DNA from: Staphylococcus schweitzeri
GTDB taxonomy: Bacteria > Bacillota > Bacilli > Staphylococcales > Staphylococcaceae
Reading direction: 5' to 3'
DNA length: 64,000 nt
Assembly: GCF_002902405.1 (NCBI RefSeq)
Contig: NZ_PPQS01000035.1
Location: 12,428 to 76,427 of the forward strand
The position numbers and the translations under genes were made by a program. Shown here piece by piece: positions 31,313-41,752 of this stretch. A model generated the notes under the pieces. That model did not search any database. It saw nothing but the letters and a program-made list of their open reading frames with translations, and was not told where the DNA came from. Position 1 is the first letter of the stretch, and every line of letters starts with the position of its first letter.

Positions 31313-31729
31313 ATGCGTTTAAAAGTATTACTTCATTTTACAGCTGCTATTTTCATATCATTCATGTTGCTATGGATGAACATGTTGATTGATATACTAA
31401 GTAAACAAACACATTTAAAAGCTTTATTATTGAATTTAGATTTTCTAATTCCTTCTGACAATGCACCATATACTCTAGAAATAATATGTCACTTACTTAT
31501 TGGTAGCGTCATTTATTTTGTATTTGTGTTGCTGTTTCGTACTTCTAAAAGGCTTTATTATCTATGTTATATCCCTTTATTTTTATTATTTATAGCATTG
31601 TATCCCTTATTAGTATTTATTGCGCAACGTCCAATTTTCCAATTTAGTGTGACAGAATTAATCGGCTGGATTATTACACATATTTTCTTTATGTCATTAA
31701 TGGCGTTAGTCATACCTAGAATAAAATAA
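31313..31729 (+). CDS. Hypothetical integral membrane protein, 138 residues
   Basis: This protein has four hydrophobic segments: residues 6-30, 58-75, 82-104 and 112-133. There is a short loop with DNAPYTLE between the first two. The start at 31313 (MRLKVLLHFTAA) follows GAGGTGATGTGT. There is no signal peptide cleavage site and no enzymatic motif. I do not recognise the family. It stands alone between the aminotransferase and fda. Confidence 0.75.
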   Translation: MRLKVLLHFTAAIFISFMLLWMNMLIDILSKQTHLKALLLNLDFLIPSDNAPYTLEIICHLLIGSVIYFVFVLLFRTSKRLYYLCYIPLFLLFIALYPLLVFIAQRPIFQFSVTELIGWIITHIFFMSLMALVIPRIK

Positions 31730-31851
31730 TATTTTTAATTAAAATGACAATTATTTTTCACATTTTATACATTTTTCAAGGTTTATGACTTGAGAAATGT
31801 TCTCATTTTTATCATACTGGAGGTGTATTGAAAAGTTAAGGAGTGGAAAGT

Positions 31852-32742
31852 ATGAATAAAGAGCAATTAGAAAAAATGAAAAATGGAAAAGGCTTTATTG
31901 CCGCATTAGACCAAAGTGGTGGTAGTACACCAAAAGCACTTAAAGAATACGGTGTAAACGAAGATCAATATAGCAATGAAGACGAAATGTTCCAACTTGT
32001 TCACGATATGCGTACACGTGTGGTTACTTCACCTTCATTCTCACCTGATAAGATTTTAGGTGCTATTCTTTTCGAACAAACAATGGATCGCGAAGTAGAA
32101 GGCAAATACACTGCTGATTACTTAGCTGATAAAGGTGTTGTTCCGTTCTTAAAAGTAGACAAAGGTCTTGCTGAAGAGCAAAATGGTGTTCAATTAATGA
32201 AACCAATCGACAACTTAGACAGTTTATTAGATCGTGCAAACGAACGTCACATTTTTGGTACAAAAATGCGTTCTAACATTTTAGAATTAAATGAACAAGG
32301 TATCAAAGACGTTGTTGAACAACAATTTGAAGTTGCTAAACAAATTATTGCTAAAGGGTTAGTTCCAATTATCGAACCTGAAGTTAATATTAATGCAAAA
32401 GACAAAGCTGAAATTGAAAAAGTATTAAAAGCTGAACTTAAAAAAGGGTTAGATAGCTTAAATGCTGATCAATTAGTAATGTTAAAATTAACAATTCCTA
32501 CTGAACCAAACTTATACAAAGACTTAGCTGAACATCCTAATGTTGTTCGTGTCGTTGTATTATCAGGCGGTTACAGCAGAGAAAAAGCTAACGAATTACT
32601 TAAAGATAACGATGAACTTATCGCAAGCTTCTCACGTGCATTAGCTAGTGATTTAAGAGCTGATCAATCTAAAGAAGAATTCGATAAAGCTTTAAGTGAT
32701 GCTGTAGAATCAATTTACGATGCTTCTGTAAACAAAAACTAA
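31852..32742 (+). CDS. fda: Fructose-bisphosphate aldolase, class I
   Basis: This 296-residue Schiff-base aldolase cleaves fructose 1,6-bisphosphate in glycolysis. Motifs are [17 protein letters not shown] at the N-terminus, [19 protein letters not shown], and the Schiff-base Lys region [12 protein letters not shown]. The start at 31852 follows AAGGAGTGGAAAGT. It has its own terminator. Class I is independent of metal, while the class II enzyme is encoded elsewhere in S. aureus. Confidence 0.96.
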   Translation: MNKEQLEKMKNGKGFIAALDQSGGSTPKALKEYGVNEDQYSNEDEMFQLVHDMRTRVVTSPSFSPDKILGAILFEQTMDREVEGKYTADYLADKGVVPFLKVDKGLAEEQNGVQLMKPIDNLDSLLDRANERHIFGTKMRSNILELNEQGIKDVVEQQFEVAKQIIAKGLVPIIEPEVNINAKDKAEIEKVLKAELKKGLDSLNADQLVMLKLTIPTEPNLYKDLAEHPNVVRVVVLSGGYSREKANELLKDNDELIASFSRALASDLRADQSKEEFDKALSDAVESIYDASVNKN

Positions 32743-32782
32743 CTTTTACATCAAAAATGCTTTTAATTTGAACTAATAGATA

Positions 32783-32822
32783 AGACTCATACATGTGCTA
32801 TAAACAGCAATATGTATGAGTC
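32783..32822 (+). terminator. Terminator of fda
   Basis: AGACTCATACAT pairs with ATGTATGAGTCT across a 16-base loop and is followed by seven T. Confidence 0.9.
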
Positions 32823-32855
32823 TTTTTTTGAGTAATATCACTCTAGATGACAAGA

Positions 32856-32905
32856 AAAAATCGGACAGCTGAAAAATCATAGGGATTTCTCAGTTGCCCG
32901 ATTTT
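32856..32905 (-). terminator. Terminator of lqo
   Basis: AAAATCGGGCAACTGA pairs with TCAGCTGTCCGATTTT with a few G-U or mismatched positions, followed by TTTTCTTG on the reverse strand. Confidence 0.8.
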
Positions 32906-32923
32906 AAATATAACTATTAGAAT

Positions 32924-34420
32924 TTAGTTTTCGTAGTAACCTAATTCTAAGTCTTTTGAAGTTTGTTTACGGATTTTTCTCATTAATTTTTCGTCTTCAA
33001 TTAATGATTCACCGTATGATGGAATCATTTTCTTGATTTTAGGTGCCCATTCAGTTTTGTATTCAGGGAAGTTACGTTCTAATACTTCTAACGCAACTGA
33101 AACTGAAGTTGAAGCCCCTGGTGATTCACCTAATAATGCGATTACAGTGTGGTCTTGTGAGTTAACCACTTCTGTACCGAATTGGATGAATCCTTTACCG
33201 TGTTCAGGTGTATCTTTGATAACTTGTACACGTTTACCAGCAGTGTATAATTGCCAATCTTCATTACGTGCTTCTGGATAGAAAGTACGTAAGTGGTTCA
33301 TACAACCTTCTTTTGTCATAATCACTTGATCAAATGAATATTTAATTAAAGGTAAGTTTTTAACTGCTGCTGCTAATAAAGTTGTAATGTTGTAAGTTTT
33401 AACAGATTTGAATAAATCTAAGTTAGAACCGTTTTTCAAGAATTTAGGTCCAACATTAGCGAATGGTCCAAATAATAATGTTCTTTGGCCATCAATGTAA
33501 CGCGTATCTAAGTGAGGTACTGTCATTGGCGGCGTACCAGGTGGTTCTTTACCATAAACTTTGGCATCGTGTTGTTCAATAACTTGTGGATTTGTACAAG
33601 CTAAGAATTGTCCACTGATAGGGAATCCACCTAAATGCTTACTTTCAGGAATACCAGTTTTTTGTAATAATGGGATTGCTCCACCACCAGCACCGATGAA
33701 TACATAGTCAGTTACTTGCTTGAATTTCTCACCAGTTAGGCGGTTTTTAACAGTAACTTCCCATTGACCATTTGATAATTGTTCGAAATCAACAACTTCA
33801 TGGTTAAATTGCACTGTTGCATTTGGATGCTTTTCAATACTTTTAGCCATTTTACGTGTTAATTCACCGAAGTTTACATCTGTACCTTCGTCAATTTTAC
33901 TTGCCGCCATAATACCAGGATTATCTTCACGGCCTTTCATCATCAATGGAATCCATTTTTTCATTACTTCGATGTCTTCAGTATATTCGATGTTATCGAA
34001 CATAGGGAATGCTTTCATCGCTTCGTAACGATCTTTTAAGAATTTAACATTATTTTTACCTCTAACATAACTGATGTGTGGTAATGGATTGATAAATTCT
34101 CTTGGGTTCTCGATGTTACCGCTTTTTACTAAGTGACCCCAGAATTGTTTTGAAATCTCAAACTCTTCGTTAATCACTTTAGCTTTTTCGATGTCGATAG
34201 AACCATCAGGTTGTAAAACAGTGTAGTTCAATTCACATAATGCTGCATGGCCCGTACCAGCATTATTTCTTTCGTTTGAACTTTCGATTGCAGGACGATC
34301 CAAACGTTCGTAAACGTGGATATTCCAGTCTGGCTCAATTTCTTTTAACATTGAACCAAATGTTGTGCTAAGTACACCGGCTCCAATTAAAACGATGTCT
34401 TTACTATTAGACTTAGCCAT
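32924..34420 (-). CDS. lqo: Quinone-linked L-lactate (malate-type) dehydrogenase, Lqo/Mqo2
   Basis: This 498-residue FAD-dependent peripheral membrane enzyme is of the malate:quinone oxidoreductase family, with the FAD loop DIVLIGAGVLSTTFGSML at the N-terminus and FIGAGGGAIPLLQKTGIP in the middle. S. aureus has two such genes; this copy, long called mqo2, was shown to oxidise L-lactate and feed electrons to quinone (recalled from the literature). That fits its proximity to ldh2. The start at 34420 (MAKSNSKDIVL) follows GGAGAGG. Confidence 0.92.
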   Translation of the reverse strand: MAKSNSKDIVLIGAGVLSTTFGSMLKEIEPDWNIHVYERLDRPAIESSNERNNAGTGHAALCELNYTVLQPDGSIDIEKAKVINEEFEISKQFWGHLVKSGNIENPREFINPLPHISYVRGKNNVKFLKDRYEAMKAFPMFDNIEYTEDIEVMKKWIPLMMKGREDNPGIMAASKIDEGTDVNFGELTRKMAKSIEKHPNATVQFNHEVVDFEQLSNGQWEVTVKNRLTGEKFKQVTDYVFIGAGGGAIPLLQKTGIPESKHLGGFPISGQFLACTNPQVIEQHDAKVYGKEPPGTPPMTVPHLDTRYIDGQRTLLFGPFANVGPKFLKNGSNLDLFKSVKTYNITTLLAAAVKNLPLIKYSFDQVIMTKEGCMNHLRTFYPEARNEDWQLYTAGKRVQVIKDTPEHGKGFIQFGTEVVNSQDHTVIALLGESPGASTSVSVALEVLERNFPEYKTEWAPKIKKMIPSYGESLIEDEKLMRKIRKQTSKDLELGYYEN

Positions 34421-34796
34421 TGGTTTCACCTCTCCAAAAATTGTAAATGTGTATCATCAATATGAAAGTTACATAAAACTGACATATTTCTATAAAATAT
34501 CAACGCCATAAATAACTTCCTGTTTCAATTGATACGCTGTAACAAAATGCTATAGTTAATGCTTACATATATATGTTAAAGCAAGCAGTGGTAAATGTAA
34601 ATTATAATTATTCATTAACTTTGCAATATATTAAATCTTTTATTCATAAAAGTTAAATATCAAATCAATCATAATTATTTGGCAATAAATCGCTAACTAC
34701 CATTTCCATTTTACTCCCGACACATAGCATTTTAAACATATACCTATTTTGATACAATATAAGTGTAAAATCAATCATAAAAAGGAGATTCAATCT
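34421..34796. other. A+T-rich region between lqo and a small membrane gene
   Basis: It holds the lqo promoter and the promoter of the divergent small gene. No clear palindrome, hairpin or frame was seen. Confidence 0.4.
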
Positions 34797-35045
34797 ATGC
34801 ATCTAAGAAAATCATTTCAATTACCTTTAATATTGAAATTTATTTTGAATCTTGTTCTTGTAGGTATTGTAATTATCGTTATAACACATACTGAGTTTAA
34901 ATTTGTTGTCGGTTATGGACATGAATTTTTATTAACCTGGGATATTCGAGGTTTAACATCTGATATTTTCTCATTCTTAATACTGATTGCACTCATTTCT
35001 AAAGTTATATTAGTATTTATAACTAGAAGAAAAAGAATGTCATAA
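34797..35045 (+). CDS. Small membrane protein, 82 residues, unknown
   Basis: This protein has two hydrophobic segments (residues 10-29 and 56-75) with a short loop between them and a strongly basic tail ending RRKRMS. The start at 34797 (MHLRKSFQLPLIL) follows AAAGGAG. There is no signal cleavage site or known motif. It is followed immediately by a terminator and is a single-gene unit. I do not recognise the family. Confidence 0.7.
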   Translation: MHLRKSFQLPLILKFILNLVLVGIVIIVITHTEFKFVVGYGHEFLLTWDIRGLTSDIFSFLILIALISKVILVFITRRKRMS

Positions 35046-35048
35046 ATT

Positions 35049-35092
35049 AACAGTCCGGAGCACACCATGACACCTAATGCTCCGGGCTGTTT
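35049..35092. terminator. Bidirectional terminator, small membrane gene / acyl-CoA ligase
   Basis: AACAGTCCGGAGCA pairs with TGCTCCGGGCTGTT with one mismatch across a 16-base loop, followed by TTAACTATTTTTT. Confidence 0.9.
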
Positions 35093-35102
35093 TAACTATT
35101 TT

Positions 35103-36698
35103 TTAATTGATATCTTTTTGTTGTTTCCACTTTTCAATTTCGGCATCTCGTAGTTCAACACGTCGTATTTTACCTGAGTTTGTTTTCGGTAGGTCTTCAA
35201 CAAATTCGATTTCTCTTGGATATTTATATGGTGCTACTTCATTTTTCACGAATTGCTGTAACTCTTTAACGAGTGCATCATCACCTGTAACATAATCCTG
35301 TAACATAACGAATGCTTTTACAATATTCCCTCGTATATCATGAGGTTTTGCTACTACAGCACATTCTTTAACGGCTGGATGATTTGTTAAAGCATCCTCA
35401 ACTTCAAAAGGCCCAATCGTATAGCCTGAACTGATGATAATGTCATCTCGACGTCCTTCAAACCAGAAATAACCATCATCATCTACATGTGCTAAATCAC
35501 CTGTTATATAGTATTTCCCCGCTTGTGCTTTCGCTGTGCGCTCTGGCTCTTTGTAATAGCCTTTGAAAAGTGCAGGCAAATCAAGTGGGACTGCAATATT
35601 CCCCTTCGTATTAGGCGGCACATCATTACCTTCATCGTCTACTACTGTAACAAAACTTCCTGGAATACCTTTCCCCATCGATCCGCTTCTTTGTGGTGTA
35701 TCTTTTAAAAAGCCGATTAACAATGTACTCTCTGTTTGACCATAACCATCTCTTACAGTTAAATCAAAATGTTTCTTAAATTGTTCTACTACTTCTCTAT
35801 TTAGCGGTTCACCTGCAGACACTGCACTATGTAAATGTGTTAAATCATAGTCATTTAAATTCTTCAACTTAGCCATCATACGATACTCCGTCGGTGTACA
35901 ACATAATACGTTAATTTGATATTTTTGAAGCAATTCTAAATAAGTTTCTGGGCTAAATCTTCCATTGAATACAAAAGCTGTTGCCCCAGAACCTAACACA
36001 GATAAAAATGGACTCCAAACCCATTTTTGCCATCCTGGTGCTGCCGTTGCCCATACTAAATCATCTTCATTAATACAAAGCCAATGTTTTGGTGCCATTT
36101 GTAAATGCGCAAATCCCCATCCATGACAATGTGTCACTGCTTTAGGATTTCCAGTTGTGCCAGAAGTATAGGATAAAATTGCTGTATCGTCACGCGTCGT
36201 ATCAGCCATCTCTAATTGATTGCTTGCATTTTCTTTCTCAGATTCGAGTGAAATCCATCCATCTTTTTGACCAGCAATAACAAATTTAGTTAATGACTCG
36301 TATTCTTTAATATTTTCGAACTCTACAGTGAATGGTTCTAACGCAATGACTGCATTAATTTCACCGTGCGTAATACGATATTGTAAATCTTTTGTTCTTA
36401 ACATTTCAGAACATGGAATAATCGCAACGCCTAATTTTAAAGCAGCAATATATAATTCATACGTTGCAATAGAACGCGGCATCATGATAAGTACTTTATC
36501 ACCTTTAGACAATCCATGTGACGCTAATACATTGCCTACTTTATTAGACTGTTCAATGAGTTGTTGATAAGTTACCGTTATATCTTCACCTTCAGTATTG
36601 TGATAAAGAATGGCTTTTTTATCAGGTATATGACTGTATTTTTCAATTTCTGAAATAATATTATACTTCTCCGGCGCAAATAAATCTGACTTCTGCAT
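35103..36698 (-). CDS. AMP-forming acyl-CoA synthetase
   Basis: This 531-residue ANL-superfamily ligase activates a carboxylic acid with ATP and joins it to CoA. Core motifs are SYTSGTTGNPKAVTHCHGW (about 174-192), DGYGQTE near residue 316, YYITGDLAHVDDDGYFWFEGR, and the catalytic Lys in PKTNSGKIRR near the C-terminus. It resembles medium-chain or acetyl/propionyl-type ligases, but chain length is not predictable here. The start at 36698 follows AAAGGAAG. A hairpin precedes the next gene upstream. Confidence 0.92.
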   Translation of the reverse strand: MQKSDLFAPEKYNIISEIEKYSHIPDKKAILYHNTEGEDITVTYQQLIEQSNKVGNVLASHGLSKGDKVLIMMPRSIATYELYIAALKLGVAIIPCSEMLRTKDLQYRITHGEINAVIALEPFTVEFENIKEYESLTKFVIAGQKDGWISLESEKENASNQLEMADTTRDDTAILSYTSGTTGNPKAVTHCHGWGFAHLQMAPKHWLCINEDDLVWATAAPGWQKWVWSPFLSVLGSGATAFVFNGRFSPETYLELLQKYQINVLCCTPTEYRMMAKLKNLNDYDLTHLHSAVSAGEPLNREVVEQFKKHFDLTVRDGYGQTESTLLIGFLKDTPQRSGSMGKGIPGSFVTVVDDEGNDVPPNTKGNIAVPLDLPALFKGYYKEPERTAKAQAGKYYITGDLAHVDDDGYFWFEGRRDDIIISSGYTIGPFEVEDALTNHPAVKECAVVAKPHDIRGNIVKAFVMLQDYVTGDDALVKELQQFVKNEVAPYKYPREIEFVEDLPKTNSGKIRRVELRDAEIEKWKQQKDIN

Positions 36699-36820
36699 AA
36701 ACAACTTCCTTTCATATCATACATCTAATTTTCCTGTAATAAACGCTGTTTTTTATAAATGAATTATGTATATCATACGCCTATCTTTACAGAATTTTCA
36801 ATTAAATAGAGTTAAATATT

Positions 36821-36868
36821 AATGTCCTTAAAAGTACCACCTGACTTTCGGCAACCTTCAAGGACATT
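36821..36868 (-). terminator. Terminator of the ABM-fold gene
   Basis: AATGTCCTT pairs with AAGGACATT across a 30-base partly structured loop, 28 bases after the stop codon at 36896 on the reverse strand. Confidence 0.55.
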
Positions 36869-36895
36869 TAAAACCTTTCTGATATACATTTTCTT

Positions 36896-37339
36896 CTAAA
36901 TGCTTTCAGCCAATTCAATACGAATATTGTAAGATAATTCACGATTAATTATCTTAACATCAGCACCTTTTGACGTTCCACGATGCTTGTGCGTCTGTTG
37001 ATACTCAGTTGAATTTTGCCAATTATAAAATGATTGTCTATCTTTCCAAAGGGTTATAATAATATAATGTCGCCCAGTCATTCTCGGTCTTAAAAATCGT
37101 AACGCTTCAAATCCATCAACATGTTGCAAATGTTTATTACGCTGTAAGAACTTTTGTTCAAATGCGTCTTCTTGACCTTTATTAATGTATAAATGATTTA
37201 ATACGCATAACGTATCATTAGATAAGCCATTTATTTCCTCCAAGACATCATAATAGGCTATGTCATTATTCTTTTGTATTGAAATACCGTCATTCAATTC
37301 TTCTATTAAATAGGCTTTATATGCATCATATAATTTCAT
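36896..37339 (-). CDS. Antibiotic biosynthesis monooxygenase (ABM)-fold protein
   Basis: This 147-residue protein has a C-terminal ABM-like domain (FLQRNKHLQHVDGFEALRFLRP, then YIIITLWKDRQSFYNWQNSTEYQQTH), the fold shared by heme-degrading IsdG/HmoB and by the staphylococcal TRAP protein. The conserved Trp and the His near the end of the domain resemble heme-contacting positions, but heme binding is not proven. The N-terminal 60 residues have no known motif. Two ATG codons are adjacent; the second is used. Confidence 0.75.
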   Translation of the reverse strand: MKLYDAYKAYLIEELNDGISIQKNNDIAYYDVLEEINGLSNDTLCVLNHLYINKGQEDAFEQKFLQRNKHLQHVDGFEALRFLRPRMTGRHYIIITLWKDRQSFYNWQNSTEYQQTHKHRGTSKGADVKIINRELSYNIRIELAESI

Positions 37340-37668
37340 CATTTACGCCTTCATTTCTTGATATTTTTTATTCATAGATTTTATTTCCACTTCTAGTCAT
37401 TCATTCCCTTATTTTTAAAAACAAATCATACTACACATTTTCTTTAAGCGATAAATCTTTGCGTAAACAAGTGATGCTATTTTAGAACGAACTTCAGAAA
37501 CTTTAAATTTATTCATCCTATTTCCAACAATTCTCTTGTATTAATCGGTTAAATTTTCGACTTAATTCCATGAAAACAACTATTATTCTGCGCAAAAATA
37601 GCCGCTAACTCCTTGATTGAGAATTATCGGCTTTCATATTTATATATAGCTAACGTTATATTATCGAT
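37340..37668. other. Gap with YozE-gene terminator
   Basis: Apart from the hairpin at 37601-37631 I see nothing but A+T-rich sequence and the weak promoter region of the ABM-fold gene. Confidence 0.4.
37601..37631 (-). terminator. Terminator of the YozE-like gene
   Basis: GCCGCTAACTC pairs imperfectly with GAGAATTATCGGC, and on the reverse strand TATTTTTG follows. Confidence 0.7.
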
Positions 37669-37881
37669 TTATGATTTTAATTGATCATACAGAGAAAGAG
37701 ATCTTTTAACAATTTCTAAAAACTCATGATCTAAATTTGACGTTTGATGAAAATAAGACAAAATATTTTCTGTTAGCTTTTCTTTTTTGGGAAATGATTC
37801 ATCTTCTTTTATCCAAATTGCTAATTCGCCTAATGGTGTTTTATCATCTTTAAAAGTTTGTATATATTCGTAAAAGCTCAT
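37669..37881 (-). CDS. YozE_SAM_like (sterile-alpha-motif-like) small protein
   Basis: This 70-residue protein matches the YozE family: SFYEYIQTFKDDKTPLGELAIWIKEDESFPKKEKL, then ILSYFHQ and a helical tail. These proteins form a small helical bundle like a SAM domain and have no known activity. GGAGAGAAGGAATACT precedes the ATG at 37881. S. aureus has other YozE-like copies; this one is a single-gene unit. Confidence 0.85.
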   Translation of the reverse strand: MSFYEYIQTFKDDKTPLGELAIWIKEDESFPKKEKLTENILSYFHQTSNLDHEFLEIVKRSLSLYDQLKS

Positions 37882-38089
37882 AGTATTCCTTCTCTCCATT
37901 TACTTATATAAATCCTACCACGAAAGCCTCCAAGAAAACACATTTAATTGTCTATTTAGTGAACTTTTTATAGTTATTCATACATTAAACCCTTTACAAC
38001 CTAGTCTAATTATCGCTTATTTTCCAATATTTCTGCTTTCAACGTAATGCAATACTTTAATTTTCAATACTCAGTTCCTCTATATAAAA

Positions 38090-38120
38090 AGCCTGGCACT
38101 ATTACAACATGCACCAGGCT
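38090..38120 (-). terminator. Terminator of betA
   Basis: AGCCTGG and CCAGGCT are perfect arms; on the reverse strand TTTTTATATAG follows. Confidence 0.85.
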
Positions 38121-38143
38121 ATAGATATTACACAAATATTTAA

Positions 38144-39853
38144 TTATTTAGCATACGGTTTTACTTCGATTGCCCCTTCATTTTCATCATGAACGCCATG
38201 CTTATAATAATCCACATATTGAGGTTCTAAAGGCTTTCTTCCACGTATAATGTCTGCAGCTTTTTCGGCTAACATCAACACTGGCGCATGGATATTACCG
38301 TTAGTTGTGCGCGGCATAGCTGATGCATCTACTACACGTAAATTTTCCATACCGTGAACTTTCATTGTTAATGGGTCCACAACTGCCATTGGATCTGAAG
38401 CAGGTCCCATTTTAGCACTACAAGATGGATGTAATGCTGTTTCTCCATCTCGACGTACCCAATCAAGAATTTCTTCATCAGTTTGAACTTCTGGGCCTGG
38501 AGAAATTTCTCCTCCATTAAATGGATCCATAGCTTTTTGAGATAAAATGTTTCTTGCTACACGAATAGCTTCTACCCATTCTTTTTTATCTTCTTCAGTT
38601 GATAGATAATTAAAACGAATACTCGGCTTTTCAAAAGGATCTTTAGATTTAATTTTCAAACTACCACGAGAATTTGAATACATTGGACCTACGTGGACTT
38701 GATAACCATGTGCAACTGCTGCCTTTTGACCATCATATCTTACTGCTATAGGTAAGAAATGGAACATTAAGTTAGGATAGTCAACTTCGTTATTTGAACG
38801 AACGAATCCACCACCTTCAAAATGGTTAGATGCCGCTGCACCTGTACGTGTAAAAATCCATTGCAAACCAATAAATGGCATTCGTTTAATATCTAAGCTT
38901 GGTTGTAACGTTACAGGCTCCTTACATTTGTGTTGAATATATACTTCTAAGTGATCTTCAAAGTTTTCACCTACACCTGGTAAATGAACACGTGGTTCAA
39001 TACCTTTTGATTTTAAAAATTCTGAATCACCGATACCCGATAATTGTAATAATTGTGGTGTATTAAATGCACCACCGGATAAAATAACTTCATTAGCATT
39101 AACAGTATGCAATTTACCATTTTTCTTATATGTCACACCTGTTGCTCTTCTACCTTCGTAATGAATTTCTGTAACAAAGGCACGCGTCTCAATTGTTAAG
39201 TTTTTACGTTTCATTGCTGGATGCAAGTATGCTCTTGAAGCTGACATACGACGACCACGGTGAACTTGACTATCAAAAGGTCCGAATCCTTCTTGTCTAA
39301 ATCCATTCACATCAGGCGTCTTATGATAACCTGCTTCTACACCTGCATCAAAGAAAGATTGGAATAATGGATTGGTTGCTGGTCCACGTTTTAACTTGAT
39401 TGGTCCATCGTGTCCTCTAAATTTATCATAAGGAGCTGCACCATATGTTTTTTCTAATTTTTTAAAGTAAGGTAAACAGTGCGCAAAGTCCCAAGTTTCC
39501 ATACCTTCTGGCTCAGCCCAACCTTCATAATCCATTGGATTACCACGTTGGTAAATCATGCCATTAATTGAACTTGATCCGCCTAAAACTTTGCCTCGAG
39601 CATGTGCCACCTTACGACCGCCCATATGTGGTTCTTCGTCTGTTGAATAAATCCAATCGTAAAATTTATTACCTGAAGGGAACATTAACGCAGCTGGTAT
39701 TTGAATAAATAAATCCCAAAAATAATCACTGCGCCCCGCTTCTAATACTAAGACTTCTTTATCTTTATCTTCACTTAGGCGGTTACCAAGTACAGAGCCT
39801 GCACTGCCTCCTCCAATGATGACATAATCATATGATTTATTTTTATCGCTCAT
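38144..39853 (-). CDS. betA: Choline dehydrogenase
   Basis: This 569-residue GMC-family flavoenzyme oxidises choline to betaine aldehyde. The FAD loop is [17 protein letters not shown] near residue 10, with the GMC signatures [18 protein letters not shown] and [15 protein letters not shown], and the catalytic His in [10 protein letters not shown] near residue 465. The start at 39853 follows TTGGAGGTC. It lies 156 bases after betB on the same strand, so the two are probably one operon. Betaine made here protects against high osmolarity. Confidence 0.96.
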   Translation of the reverse strand: MSDKNKSYDYVIIGGGSAGSVLGNRLSEDKDKEVLVLEAGRSDYFWDLFIQIPAALMFPSGNKFYDWIYSTDEEPHMGGRKVAHARGKVLGGSSSINGMIYQRGNPMDYEGWAEPEGMETWDFAHCLPYFKKLEKTYGAAPYDKFRGHDGPIKLKRGPATNPLFQSFFDAGVEAGYHKTPDVNGFRQEGFGPFDSQVHRGRRMSASRAYLHPAMKRKNLTIETRAFVTEIHYEGRRATGVTYKKNGKLHTVNANEVILSGGAFNTPQLLQLSGIGDSEFLKSKGIEPRVHLPGVGENFEDHLEVYIQHKCKEPVTLQPSLDIKRMPFIGLQWIFTRTGAAASNHFEGGGFVRSNNEVDYPNLMFHFLPIAVRYDGQKAAVAHGYQVHVGPMYSNSRGSLKIKSKDPFEKPSIRFNYLSTEEDKKEWVEAIRVARNILSQKAMDPFNGGEISPGPEVQTDEEILDWVRRDGETALHPSCSAKMGPASDPMAVVDPLTMKVHGMENLRVVDASAMPRTTNGNIHAPVLMLAEKAADIIRGRKPLEPQYVDYYKHGVHDENEGAIEVKPYAK

Positions 39854-40009
39854 CGTTATGACCTCCAAAGTTGTTGTATTTCAAAGTAAGTTTTTTATGA
39901 TATATACATTAGTGACTGATTGGTTATTGTTGCGCACTATTTTCACTTAACTGACAATATTAATTTTTATTTGATGACTGTCATTTAAATTCTTGAAATA
40001 ATCTATAGT

Positions 40010-41500
40010 TTATTTACTAAACCAATTTACTAATTGTGGGTTTGTATTTGTTAAAATGTGTTTTGAAACTAAATACTCTTCTAAGCCTTCTTTACCTAAT
40101 TCTCTACCGATACCAGATTGTTTATATCCGCCCCATGGTGCTTGTGCAAAGTATGGATGGAAATCATTAATCCAAACTGTTCCAAGTTTTAATTTGTTAG
40201 CAACACGTTGTGCTTTTCCAATATCTTTAGAAAATACAGCACCCGCTAAACCATATATAGAATCATTCGCTAATTGAATTGCTTCTTCTTCAGTGTCAAA
40301 CCCTTCTACAGTAACGACAGGTCCGAAAACCTCTTCTTGTACAATACGCATTGACGTATCACAATTTGTAATGACTGTTGGCTCGAAGAATAGACCATCT
40401 TTTAAATCGTCTCTATCTGGACGTTTACCACCAACAGCAATTGTTGCGCCTTCTGCTTTAGCTACTTCCATATAAGATTCGATCTTATTACGATGTTCTG
40501 TTGAAATCACTGGTCCCATTTCAGTATCACCATCAAAACCATTACCTAATTTGATTTTTTTCACGCGATCAATAAGTGCTTGCTCAAATTTGTCTTTAAT
40601 ACTGTTTTGTACTAATATTCTTGATCCTGCTGAACAAACTTGACCTGCATGGAAATATCCACCATTTAACGCTTGGTCTACTGCCAATTCAAAATCAGCA
40701 TCATCAAAGATAATGTTTGGATTTTTACCGCCAAGTTCCAAGGCAATATTCGTAACATTATTAGCAGCATTTTTCATAATATGCTTACCAGTCTCAATGC
40801 CACCTGTAAATGATACAAGGTCAACCTCTTTATGACCTGACATTACGTCACCAACTTCAGAACCTGCACCTAGAATAAGATTAATTGTTCCTTTAGGGAA
40901 ACCAACTTCTTCCATTAATTCAAAAACACGTATTGTTGTTAAGGGCGTAATTTCACTTGGTTTCATAACTAGTGAACAACCCGTAGCAAGCGCTGGCGCA
41001 ATTTTCCATGATGCTTGTAATAACGGATAATTCCAAGGTGTAATTTGTGTAACTACACCTACTGGTTCTTTAACAATTTTGCTTTCTGTATCTGGAATCG
41101 GTGAATCAATCATTTCGCCACCGTCTTTATCTGCTAACCCTGCAAAATACATGAATACGTTGTGGATATCATCCATATCTGCGTATGATTCGTCTAAAGT
41201 TTTACCAGTATCTAATGTTTCTAAACGAGCTAATTCTTCTCGATGTTCTTTAATTTTATCCGCGATAGCACGTACTTTCTTACCTCTCGTTTCAGCAGTT
41301 TCTTGTGACCATTCTCCAGACTCAAATGCACGTCTAGCTGCTAAAATCGCACGTTCCGCATCGTCTTTAGTCCCTTCAGAAACTGTAAATATCACTTCTT
41401 GATTATAAGGATTGATAATATCTCTTGTGTTATTATTCGCGCTTTCAACCCACTCGCCATCAATGTATTGACGCTGAGATAAATGTTTTAAAAGTTCCAT
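40010..41500 (-). CDS. betB: Betaine-aldehyde dehydrogenase
   Basis: This 496-residue NAD(P)-dependent aldehyde dehydrogenase turns betaine aldehyde into glycine betaine. It shows the general-base Glu in ALELGGKNPNI and the nucleophile Cys in HAGQVCSAGSRILVQ near residue 290, with cofactor binding at SFTGGIETGKHIM. CGGAGGTTGTTG precedes the ATG. It is the first gene of betB-betA. Operator-like palindromes lie just upstream, shared in part with the cudT upstream region. Confidence 0.96.
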   Translation of the reverse strand: MELLKHLSQRQYIDGEWVESANNNTRDIINPYNQEVIFTVSEGTKDDAERAILAARRAFESGEWSQETAETRGKKVRAIADKIKEHREELARLETLDTGKTLDESYADMDDIHNVFMYFAGLADKDGGEMIDSPIPDTESKIVKEPVGVVTQITPWNYPLLQASWKIAPALATGCSLVMKPSEITPLTTIRVFELMEEVGFPKGTINLILGAGSEVGDVMSGHKEVDLVSFTGGIETGKHIMKNAANNVTNIALELGGKNPNIIFDDADFELAVDQALNGGYFHAGQVCSAGSRILVQNSIKDKFEQALIDRVKKIKLGNGFDGDTEMGPVISTEHRNKIESYMEVAKAEGATIAVGGKRPDRDDLKDGLFFEPTVITNCDTSMRIVQEEVFGPVVTVEGFDTEEEAIQLANDSIYGLAGAVFSKDIGKAQRVANKLKLGTVWINDFHPYFAQAPWGGYKQSGIGRELGKEGLEEYLVSKHILTNTNPQLVNWFSK

Positions 41501-41521
41501 TCAACAACCTCCGTTAAGTTT

Positions 41522-41545
41522 GTTAAATTTTTATTTAACGAATTT
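41522..41545. promoter_or_regulatory. Candidate CudC operator near betB
   Basis: GTTAAAT and ATTTAAC are perfect arms with four T between them (41522-41539), and ATTTAACGAATTT (41533-41545) recurs exactly upstream of cudT at 45296. The site lies 22 bases before the betB start. Confidence 0.6.
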
Positions 41546-41618
41546 TACAGACTTATGTTAGCATAGAAATGAAAAATGTGTCAATTTGCAAAACAATTAA
41601 TAAGTTTAGTTTTATAAG

Positions 41619-41642
41619 TTTGTTAGATTTTAAATTAACAAA
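41619..41642. promoter_or_regulatory. Second operator-like palindrome between betB and cudC
   Basis: TTTGTTA and TAACAAA are perfect seven-base arms with a ten-base spacer. It lies in the middle of the divergent region, about 110 bases before cudC and 120 before betB. Confidence 0.5.
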
Positions 41643-41752
41643 ACGTTTAACTTTAACACTTTAAATATTTTTAATGTCTTTTTTTATAAAAGGTCTTATA
41701 ATGTATTAGTATTTATTTTAGAATGACCAAAACGATGCATGGAGGTGCAATG

